Shown here: positions 1 to 6,395 of the stretch, in pieces
Position numbering within the stretch: position 1 is the first letter of the stretch
Layout: each line of letters begins with the position of its first letter
Source of the DNA: Apostichopus californicus
Taxonomy: Eukaryota > Echinodermata > Holothuroidea > Aspidochirotida > Stichopodidae
DNA length: 20,218 bases
Reading direction: 5' to 3'
Assembly: GCA_020650975.1 (NCBI GenBank)
Contig: JAIPMN010021927.1
Span: 5,936-26,153 of the forward strand
Program-made: the position numbers and the translations under genes
Notes under the pieces: model-generated
Databases searched by the model: none
What the model saw: the letters and a program-made list of their open reading frames with translations, nothing else
What the model was told of the DNA's origin: nothing

Positions 1-289
1 TTGGAAACCAGCCTGAGAATCAGCGTTACTATGGATGAACTATTTCTCGTATTGTCCACAAGTTATTTTAAACACATTAAGCCGTTAATCTTCTTTGTCA
101 TTTTCTTTCGTAAAGTCTTAAACCATTCTCGGTTATTTTTTAAGGTCAAATTCCACTTCTTTCCTTCATTTCATTCATCTTAGCATTTTTGATATATCAG
201 TACCTCAGAAATCTTGTTTTTGTACTGACGTTTTGTATAATTAAGAATTATCATGTTTATTGTTTGCTTATTGTTTGTTTATTTTGCAG
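1..289 (+). other. 3' part of an upstream intron
   Basis: AT-rich sequence ending in a T-rich tract and TTTTGCAG at 282-289, a good 3' splice site. Exon A starts in phase 2, so an upstream exon outside the window must end with the first two bases of a codon. I see no exon here; the short open frame at the left edge has no donor and no family resemblance. Confidence 0.7.
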
Positions 290-350
290 GAAAGTTGAAG
301 ACTACCAGTTCAGACTGGAAGAAGCAACAATTAACTCATCAGACATGAAG
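290..350 (+). CDS. CLIP1: CLIP-170-like exon A
   Basis: Acceptor TTTTGCAG|G at 289/290 and donor AAG|GTAAGG at 350/351. The first base completes a codon begun upstream (phase 2 in); the exon ends on a whole codon (phase 0 out). It encodes KVEDYQFRLEEATINSSDMK. This matches the conserved KVEDLQFRVEEES segment that follows the second CAP-Gly domain and early rod in vertebrate CLIP-1 and CLIP-2, with only conservative changes. It is the strongest family anchor in the window. The 20 codons are coiled coil; no catalytic role is expected. Confidence 0.9.
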
Positions 351-2025
351 GTAAGGATGTCTTTGTTTTAATGTTCTTCGGAATTAATCAATTTTGACAT
401 CAAATGGAATAAAAATATATGCTGTTGCTAATTATTCAGATATTGAATCGCTGTAAAAGTGTTGCATAATAGACAAAAGTTTATTTGTCACATCTGTAAG
501 CCTTTGATTTGTGGAATTTATTACAATTCAATAAACTTTAGTGCAGTTCATATAATTTTTATCTCTAGTAAAGTTTCAACTCGACAAGATTCACATGAAA
601 GTTTAATAACGTACGTGTGCATTTTTCTATGTGCATCTTCATAGAGTAACTATGGCAGGAAGTGTGTTCCAAACTTGATTTTGAACAGTCTAAGCAACAA
701 AGATTTTGGACATGAATTGCCTTTGTTACATGATCTAATTATTACACATCATTTTTGTTAATCACATATAAGTGTTTGACATTTTGAAAGGGTGAGGTTG
801 GGTGGGGGGGGGGGCGGGAGATATTATGTGGTCACTGTTAGAAGTCGTAGGAGACTTCCTGATTATGAATGGGGTAAATGAATTTCAACAAATAGGAATT
901 TGTCAAATTTGTAACTTGCAGGAAGTAAACCTCCATAAAATGGCCATCTGATTATGTTCAAAACATGTTCATAGCAAGCCTGATAAATGTTCAAAGCATG
1001 GTCATAGCGAACCTGATATATGTTCAAAACATGGTCATAGCGAGCCTGATATATGTTCAAAGCATGGTCATTCCGAGCCTGTTATATGTTCAAAACATGG
1101 TCACAGCGAGCCTGATTTATGTTCAAAACATGTTCATAGCAAGCCTGATTTATGTTCAAAGCATGGTCATAGCTTCCCTGATATATGTTCAAAGCATGGT
1201 CACAGCGAGCCTGATTTATGTTCAAAGCATGGTCATAGGTTCCCTGATATATGTTCAAAGCATGGTCACAGCGAGCCTGATATATGTTCAAAGCATGGTC
1301 ATAGCGAGCCTGATTTATGTTCAAAACATGGTCATAGCGAGCCTGATATATGTTCAAAGTATGGTCATAGCGAGCCTGATATATGTTCAAAGCATGGTCA
1401 TAGCGAGCCTGATATATGTTCAAAGCATGGTCATAGCGAGCCTGATTTATGTTCAAAACATGGTAATAGCGAGCCTGATTTATGTTCAAAGCATGGTCAT
1501 AGCGAGCCTGATTTATGTTCAAAGCATGGTCATAGTGAGTATGATTTATGTTCAAAGCATGGTCAAAGCGAGCCTGATTTATGTTTAAAGCATGGTCATA
1601 GCGAGCCTGATTTATGTTCAAAGCATGGTCATAGCAAGTTTGATATATGTTCAAGCATGATCATAGTGAGTCTGATATATGTTCAAAGCATGGTCATAGC
1701 GAGCCTGATATATGTTTTAAGCATGGTCATAGTGTAGTCTAATATTCTCTGTGCTCTACAGGATAAGGACCTTTGTTTCCTTTCTGTTCTTAGATTTGCT
1801 TTTGATTATTCTCACACCCCTCTCCCTGCCTTCTAGGTTAGTCAATTCTATTATAACTGTGTCTACTGAGTCATCTTTCCTCCCTGTCTCCTTATGCAAT
1901 GTGTTATTGATGGCACATTATTGTCATCTACACAGTGATGTATTAAATTAGACTATTAACTGGATGGAACTTGAATGTCTGTCTGGTAAAAATGTCTTAC
2001 TCACACTCTCATTTTGTTATTTCAG
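351..2025 (+). other. Intron A-B, repeat-bearing
   Basis: A 1.7-kb AT-rich intron between donor GTAAGG (351) and acceptor TTATTTCAG (ending 2025). It holds a G run with a single C interruption at about 797-819 and the 33-bp minisatellite at 948-1738, described separately. The remainder shows nothing I can name. The long open frames here on both strands come from the minisatellite and are not genes. Confidence 0.8.
948..1738. repeat. 33-bp minisatellite, about 24 units
   Basis: Head-to-tail repeat of a 33-bp unit that contains TATGTTCAAAGCATGGTCAT and then AGCGAGCCTGAT. About 24 units are visible, mostly differing at a few sites: A/T in TGATATAT/TGATTTAT, AAAGC/AAAAC, and CATAGC/CACAGC. One unit near 1650 lost a base. 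Because 33 is a multiple of three and the unit has no stop in one frame of each strand, both strands show long open frames (an 11-residue repeat such as SLIYVQSMVIA on +). Nothing suggests translation: it is deep in an intron with no suitable splice sites. Fifteen units keep TTCAAAG, the reverse complement of a TCF/LEF-type core (CTTTGAA). Confidence 0.95.
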
Positions 2026-2130
2026 GCTGAATACGAGGGTGGGTCCGAGAAGATGAAGGAACTCGAGGCCTCTCTCAAAGTTGAAAGTGACAAAGCTATG
2101 AAGTTCCTCCAAGATATGGAAGAGCTTAAA
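2026..2130 (+). CDS. CLIP1: CLIP-170-like exon B
   Basis: Acceptor TTATTTCAG|GCTGAA and donor CTTAAA|GTAAGT, a strong consensus. It is 105 bp, 35 codons, phase 0 at both ends, and begins AEYEGGSEKMKELEASLKVE. The vertebrate CLIP-1 segment directly after the exon A anchor has the same length and pattern ([20 protein letters not shown]), with KELE.SL aligned and the following KA also shared. This confirms that A and B join directly. Predicted heptad coiled coil throughout. Confidence 0.88.
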
Positions 2131-2168
2131 GTAAGTCCTTTCAAGTAAATCTAGAGAGACTACTTATA

Positions 2169-2209
2169 GGAGGAGAGGGGGGAGGGGAGGGGGAGGGGAG
2201 GGGGAGGGG
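2169..2209 (+). other. G-rich run able to form G-quadruplex on the sense strand
   Basis: At least six runs of four to six G, each separated by a single A, on the transcribed sense strand 39 bases after the exon B donor. Such runs can fold as a G-quadruplex in RNA or act as intronic splicing enhancers near weak donors; this donor is already strong. Function is inferred only. Confidence 0.55.
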
Positions 2210-2584
2210 TTCCATCCAGATTTCCATTATATTTAGGTCTTGCATCATTGAATGGATATTTGCTGTGAGTCTGCTTCTCATCTCCAGAGTTCAATTTTCA
2301 TGTTGGAATCCTTCCTTTGGTCTATCAGTGTAAAGGTCGTATCTCATTTTCTTGATGTAGAGAGATTTGAAGAAAGGGTTTTCTTTGCTCCCCTCTTACC
2401 TCTCTCTCCTCCTCCCTAAAATTAAACCGCTCCATCAATCTTTGCTGATACCACTTCATCCGCTTAACCTAGCTTGTTATGGTTTCAAGTTATCACCCAC
2501 AGTTTCATATCATATTGTGATATTTAATGATTCTTCTAATAAGGGCTAATAAATGAGATTCCAATGTAGGATTGTTATAAGACA

Positions 2585-2674
2585 TAGCCCATGGAGACAG
2601 ACAGTAGGGTTTCTATCACCAGAAAAATATAGCCCATGGAGACAGACGGTAGGGTTTCTATCACCAGAAAGATA
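2585..2674. repeat. 45-bp direct repeat, two copies
   Basis: Two adjacent copies of a 45-bp unit beginning TAGCCCATGGAGACAGAC and continuing GTAGGGTTTCTATCACC, starting at 2585 and 2630. They differ at very few positions. Simple local duplication within the intron, ending about 80 bases before exon C. Confidence 0.9.
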
Positions 2675-2756
2675 CTGTCTGTGTCACTGAGGTTGGTGGT
2701 GTTACCTTATTTTGAAACCAAACATCTTTGAACATTTTTTTTGTTTCTTTAATCAG

Positions 2757-3014
2757 AACCAAATAGAGAACAAAGATTTCAAGATAGCAGAACTTGAAAC
2801 GGAGATGTCGACGTTCACGGAACAGATGGAGATGCAAAAGAAGGAGTTGGATGATTCCAAGGAGCAGAACAGCAGACTTGAAACAAGTCGAAAGGATAAC
2901 GATGAAACCTCACAGCAGTTGGAGGTGAAGGTGAACAGAGTCACAGAGCTGGAGAAATTATTAGAAGAACTTCAGACTACCAAAGCTGAACAACGAACAC
3001 AGTTAGATGATACG
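2757..3014 (+). CDS. CLIP1: CLIP-170-like exon C
   Basis: Acceptor TTCTTTAATCAG|AACC; donor ACG|GTCTGT. 258 bp, 86 codons, phase 0 in and out. Starts NQIENKDFKIAELETEM, which aligns with the vertebrate CLIP-1 stretch containing EKSRIMELEKDL right after the exon B equivalent, and ends LEELQTTKAEQRTQLDDT. Strong heptad coiled coil. The donor is weak (GTCTGT). A better-looking GTAAAA lies 5 bases downstream at 3020, but using it would add 5 bases and break the frame into exon D. This phase test is why I place the end at 3014. The exon end is duplicated, decayed, about 220 bp downstream. Confidence 0.88.
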
Positions 3015-3380
3015 GTCTGTAAAACATTTCCTGAGAACTTTGGGATGACAGATGCTCATCCTGTTTGTGTGTTCGTTTATGTGTTTGTTAGTGTGTTTGT
3101 TTGTTTATGTAATAGTTTGAAAAGAAGTTTTTTCTTCTAGAGATTAACACACAGAACAAGTGTTTGTGACATTAAAAGTTCACATTAGCTGAGTTGGAGT
3201 TAGATGATATGGCATCGAAACTCAGTTAGATGATATCATTTGTAAAACATTTCCTGAGAATTTTGGAATGACAAATGCTCATCCTGGTTGTTGTTTGTGA
3301 CATAATTTCAGAAGAAGTTTTTCTTCTAGAGATAGACACATTGAACAAGTATTTGTGACACTTAAAAGTTCACATCTATA
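3001..3380. repeat. Diverged duplication of exon C end plus donor and intron start
   Basis: 3001-3180 (last 14 bases of exon C, donor and intron start) is copied at 3224-3380. Shared blocks: AGTTAGATGATA at 3001 and 3224; TGTAAAACATTTCCTGAGAA at 3019 and 3241; ATGCTCATCCTG; and TTCTTCTAGAGAT, then GTGACA.TTAAAAGTTCACAT, near 3133 and 3321. The offset is 222-223 bp at first and 189 bp later because a GTGTTTGT-rich stretch is missing from the copy. The copy keeps a TTTGTAAAAC donor-like site. It is diverged, so older than the M and N arrays. Confidence 0.85.
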
Positions 3381-3975
3381 GGCTGAAAAGTTATTCTGAT
3401 CTAAATGGCCTTGGTGTCCTTTATAATGATGTAGTGGAAACCTGCAGATTAAACCTAGCTGCGGTTTCATGAGCTGATACTTTGGCCAGTATATCATCCT
3501 ATTATTTGAACTTATTATCCTGGGCTGTAGATGAAACCTAGCTGCAGTTTCATGAGCTGATATCTTGGCCAGTATCTCATCCTGTCATGTGATCTATTTA
3601 TCCTGGGCTGTAGATGAAATCTAGCTGCAGTTTCATGAGCTGATATCTTGGCCAGTATATCATCCCGCCATTTGATCTATTTATCTTGGGCTACATGTAA
3701 AACCTAGGTGTGGTTTCATGAGCTGATATCTTGGCCAGTATATAATCCTGCCATTTGATCTATTTATCCTGGGCTGTAGATGAAACCTAGCTGCAGTTTC
3801 ATGAGCTGATATCTTGGCCAGTATATCATCCCAACATTTGATCTATTTATCCTGGGCTGCAGCTGATAATATATCAATCCAAGGGGCCTCAAATATCCTA
3901 AAGTTTCCATTGCATGTTACATAATCATAAATTTGAAATTGTTTCATTTAAAATTTTTGTTGTATTTTTTAACAG
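3015..3975 (+). other. Intron C-D, two repeat blocks
   Basis: A 961-bp intron from the weak donor GTCTGT to TTTTTAACAG. Its first third is duplicated together with the last bases of exon C, and its middle is a five-copy 83-bp tandem repeat. Both are described separately. Only about 100 bases before exon D are free of repeats. Confidence 0.8.
3448..3867. repeat. 83-bp tandem repeat, five copies
   Basis: The block TTTCATGAGCTGATA recurs with CATGAGCTGA at 3468, 3551, 3634, 3717 and 3800, an exact 83-bp period. Units also share CTTGGCCAGTATATCATCC, TTTGATCTATTTATC and TGGGCTGTAGATGAAACC. Most units hold a small inverted repeat, ATGAAAC and GTTTCAT around a nine-base loop. No match to the exons and no open frame of interest. 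Confidence 0.95.
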
Positions 3976-4033
3976 GAATTGAAATTAAATGAAGAGAAAT
4001 CTTCCAGAGAGCAGGCTGATACTTTGGTGCAAG
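3976..4033 (+). CDS. CLIP1: CLIP-170-like exon D
   Basis: Acceptor TTTTTAACAG|GAATTG; donor CAAG|GTTAGT. 58 bp, phase 0 in and phase 1 out. Encodes ELKLNEEKSSREQADTLVQ plus the first base of an Asp codon completed by exon E. Short coiled-coil piece with no strong family signature of its own; accepted because phases and splice sites fit exactly between C and E. Confidence 0.82.
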
Positions 4034-4449
4034 GTTAGTGGTGTTTATATCTTCCTTTCACACACAGACCTCATCTGATCTGCACACACAGACATCTCTC
4101 CCCTTGTCCCCAATTTTGCTAAGATTTGTACAATAAAGTGGAAATTTGGTCATCTGAGTGTGCATTGGTGTGATTAAACAATGCTTGGACCATTTAGCCC
4201 TCGGAGGGTCCTTTCGTGCCTAAACAGGGTCCCAGTGAAAATTTGGTTTTCTGACAGGGTGGTATTGGGGACAAAAGAGAGTATTGGAATTTTGTCCCTG
4301 TGTAACTTGCATAATTGTTGTTCCTCAAATCCAAGAAAGTTGTGTTACTCTACCAGGTACTTGGTAGAGTAGTTAGAGTTGGTTGAGTAGAAGTTGCTCT
4401 AGTGACATTTCTTGTTTGTTAGGTAACACAGTTTTTATCACTTTCTCAG
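4034..4449 (+). other. Intron D-E
   Basis: A 416-bp intron from GTTAGT to CTTTCTCAG. It contains a perfect 10-bp inverted repeat with a six-base loop at 4346-4371. The open frame across its second half is not supported by splice sites. Nothing else is recognised. Confidence 0.75.
4346..4371. other. Perfect stem-loop in intron D-E
   Basis: Arms TACTCTACCA (4346-4355) and TGGTAGAGTA (4362-4371) are exact complements around the loop GGTACT. It lies about 80 bases before the exon E acceptor, where a hairpin could affect branch-point access. No function is shown. Confidence 0.6.
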
Positions 4450-4533
4450 ACTTACAGAAAAAATTATCCGAGAAGGAAACTTCACTAGATTCCCATACAT
4501 CTTTACTTGCTGACACCAAATCTTCTTTACAAG
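4450..4533 (+). CDS. CLIP1: CLIP-170-like exon E
   Basis: Acceptor CTTTCTCAG|AC; donor CAAG|GTAAGT. 84 bp, phase 1 in and out. With the base carried from exon D it encodes D then LQKKLSEKETSLDSHTSLL and ADTKSSLQ, and passes one G to exon F. Coiled coil with Ser/Thr-rich interior. The chain of phases D(1), E(1), F(1) independently supports all three exons. Confidence 0.85.
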
Positions 4534-5093
4534 GTAAGTAGCTTAAAAGCTTAATGATTTATCTGAATATTGACCAAAGGTTATGCTTGCTAAAAATTCT
4601 AAACGTTGGCAAAGGGTGTGAATGTTTATTTCTTCCAGTAAAAATTGTTGTGGTAGATGTTTCAAATAAATTATTCTATTATATCTGTATTTTTCACCTA
4701 AATGATGGCATTGCTAACAATTGCCAAGTGTTCCACATATTTGTAGGATGTTTCATAAAAGGCTGTTTTTCTTAAAAAGAATTAAAAAGAACAATAAGTT
4801 CATACTCGGCACAATTTTCTTAATTTTCTTGATTTGGGTCGACATCTACCTTGAGGATAAAAGGTTAAAGTTTTATACAAAAGGTGTCTTTTAACAATGT
4901 TTTTAATCATAAATTCATCAGCAGTCTGTTTTTGTTTCAAAGAGTCCTTTCGTTCTAGAGTTAACACAGTATTACGATTCAAAACATTGAGGTTATAGGA
5001 CATTTGATGATTGCCCTAGGATTTGGCTTGTAAAATGGGCAACCGTGTGTCCTACTGATTATCATCCTAACCTGTCTATTCATCCTTCAACAG
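4534..5093 (+). other. Intron E-F
   Basis: A 560-bp AT-rich intron from GTAAGT to CCTTCAACAG. I see no repeat, RNA gene or exon in it. Confidence 0.75.
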
Positions 5094-5161
5094 AGATTGA
5101 GAGGCGGCTGCAGGCCAGTGAAAGCAAGGTTGAACAGCTTACAGAAGATAAGAAAAAACTG
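5094..5161 (+). CDS. CLIP1: CLIP-170-like exon F
   Basis: Acceptor TTCAACAG|AGATT; donor AAACTG|GTATGT. 68 bp, phase 1 in and 0 out. The incoming G makes Glu, followed by IERRLQASESKVEQLTEDK and KKL. It matches vertebrate CLIP-1 [22 protein letters not shown] in length and spacing (…EQL…K.KL). It joins the strongly conserved exon G, so this is the second anchor region. Confidence 0.87.
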
Positions 5162-5551
5162 GTATGTAAAACATCAAGATGGTTAGTGAGGACACTACGG
5201 GTAATCCATTACAGTCAGTTGTTTAAGAGAGAGTATATTAGTTTGTGTATAGCCGCCACATGGATGTCAGAATTGGTTTTAAAGGATATACGCTCTTCAG
5301 CTGTTGTGCAATGGTTAGGGCAAACATGTGAGAGGAAAGAAGGGGTACCTGTCAATGATACCTTTTACTTTAGTCAACATTTCGGTGGTTATTTGAGTTA
5401 CATGAGAAGAGGAATTTTGTTAAGAAATGCAACAGCTTGGTTTTTATTAACATACTGGTCTCAGCCTTAGAAACCCACCATGCCAGCCAGACATAACTTG
5501 TTATTATAAGGCCTCTGCATTTGACTTTTGCGTTTGACCTTTATCTTGTAG
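5162..5551 (+). other. Intron F-G
   Basis: A 390-bp intron from GTATGT to TTATCTTGTAG. The exon F frame happens to stay open for about 300 bases into it, but the residues are not coiled-coil-like and the splice phases favour removal. No other feature seen. Confidence 0.75.
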
Positions 5552-5640
5552 GAGGGCGATATTTCAGAACTCATCAAAAACTCAGGGAATAGTTCCGAAC
5601 AGCTGAGCTCAATGAACGAAGATCTTCGATCCAAGGACAG
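5552..5640 (+). CDS. CLIP1: CLIP-170-like exon G (conserved SGNSSEQL segment)
   Basis: Acceptor ATCTTGTAG|GAGGGC; donor GGACAG|GTGAGA. 89 bp, phase 0 in and 2 out. Encodes EGDISELIKNSGNSSEQLSS and MNEDLRSKD, with the final Arg codon split (AG|G). Vertebrate CLIP-1 has [20 protein letters not shown] and [10 protein letters not shown] at the same place, so over half the residues are identical and the S-G-(N/D)-N/S-S-x-QL core is kept. This break in the heptad pattern is a good diagnostic of CLIP-1 over other coiled-coil proteins. Confidence 0.92.
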
Positions 5641-5868
5641 GTGAGAGAGGAAGGAAAATGAGGTTTTGAATATTTATAAATGCATGAGAGGGTCTTTAAA
5701 TGACTCCATGTATTGGGTACCATTCATGAATCATATTGGAAAAGGAATTTGATAGGTAAGGAAAAGGGAGGTTTTGAATATTTATAAATGCATGAGAGGG
5801 TCTTTAAATGACTCCATGTATTAGGTACCATTTTTGAATCATATTGGAAAAGGAATTTGACAGGTATG
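5636..5868. repeat. 108-bp direct repeat carrying copies of the exon G donor
   Basis: Two nearly identical copies share AGGTTTTGAATATTTATAAA, TGCATGAGAGGGTCTTTAAA, TGACTCCATGTATT and CATATTGGAAAAGGAATTTG, with a 108-bp period (5660 and 5768). The unit boundary carries the exon G 5' splice site: real GACAG|GTGAGA at 5640/5641, GATAG|GTAAGG at 5755/5756 and GACAG|GTATGG at 5863/5864. A 7-bp gap separates the real donor spacing from the copies. Confidence 0.88.
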
Positions 5869-6229
5869 GCTTTAAGTTGGATAAAAAAGAAAAGGTCCAG
5901 CATGAAAAATACAGTGAACTTCAGTTCTGTCTCTGAAAAATGTGGCTGGAGAATGTTGACTTGGGTTAGGACACTTGGGTGGAATCATTCTTTAGGAATA
6001 TAGAAAGCCAGGGTAAGGTTCACAGGATGTAACACGAATGCTTTAAATGCAACGATTATCCAGTGGAAAAGCAGAATTAGAAAAACAACAATTAGATATA
6101 TATTCATATCTATATATATGTATAAATATAGATATATCTATATCCACAAACACATTCATACATAAAGTAACGTACACAGCCAAATTACGCATTCAGGTTT
6201 TATTTCTTGAACATGATGTCTTTCGATAG
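5641..6229 (+). other. Intron G-H
   Basis: A 589-bp intron from GTGAGA to TTTCGATAG. The first 220 bases form a two-copy repeat that carries the donor region; an AT-rich palindromic stretch at 6091-6140 has arms TATCTATAT (6107-6115) and ATATAGATA (6126-6134). The rest is unremarkable. Confidence 0.75.
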
Positions 6230-6395
6230 GAGGATAGAGGAATTACAACAAGAAATATCGGAATCTAGCCAAAAGGTTTCCAAGCTCTCAGATGAACTTA
6301 GCCAAACTAAAGAGGAAACAGGCGATCAAATCAACAAATTAGAGGAGAAACAGGAGGAAGAAAGAGCAGGCAACAAGAAAGAAACAGAAAACTTG
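6230..6395 (+). CDS. CLIP1: CLIP-170-like exon H
   Basis: Acceptor TTTCGATAG|G; donor AACTTG|GTGAGT. 166 bp, phase 2 in and 0 out. After completing Arg from exon G it encodes RIEELQQEISESSQKVSKLS and on to NKKETENL. Vertebrate CLIP-1 follows the exon G equivalent with [20 protein letters not shown], so VEELQ/IEELQ aligns at once. The acceptor has a short pyrimidine tract but is the only one giving the family match. Confidence 0.88.

Larger units (their letters stand above)
2131..2756 (+). other. Intron B-C
   Basis: A 626-bp intron from GTAAGT to TTCTTTAATCAG. It contains a G-rich run starting about 40 bases after the donor (2169-2209) and a two-copy 45-bp repeat (2585-2674). Nothing else is recognisable. 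Confidence 0.8.

Noticed and set aside
965..1654. Long open frames of 190-207 codons on both strands with an 11-residue repeat
   Set aside because: They arise because the minisatellite unit is 33 bp without stops. There are no splice sites, the array is intronic, and one unit has lost a base that breaks the frame.
948..1738. CRISPR-like array
   Set aside because: Units are contiguous with no unique spacers, and the window is clearly intron-rich eukaryotic DNA.
3015..3140. Extension of exon C beyond 3014
   Set aside because: The frame stays open to 3140, but the residues become a Val/Cys/Phe run from a GTTTGTGT repeat, and only 3014 joins exon D in frame.
6047..6110. Coiled-coil-looking stretch (QRLSSGKAELEKQQLD) in intron G-H as an extra exon
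   Set aside because: The nearest donor, in an AT repeat, gives phase 1, which does not fit exon H (phase 2 in). Exons G and H already join directly in line with vertebrate CLIP-1.
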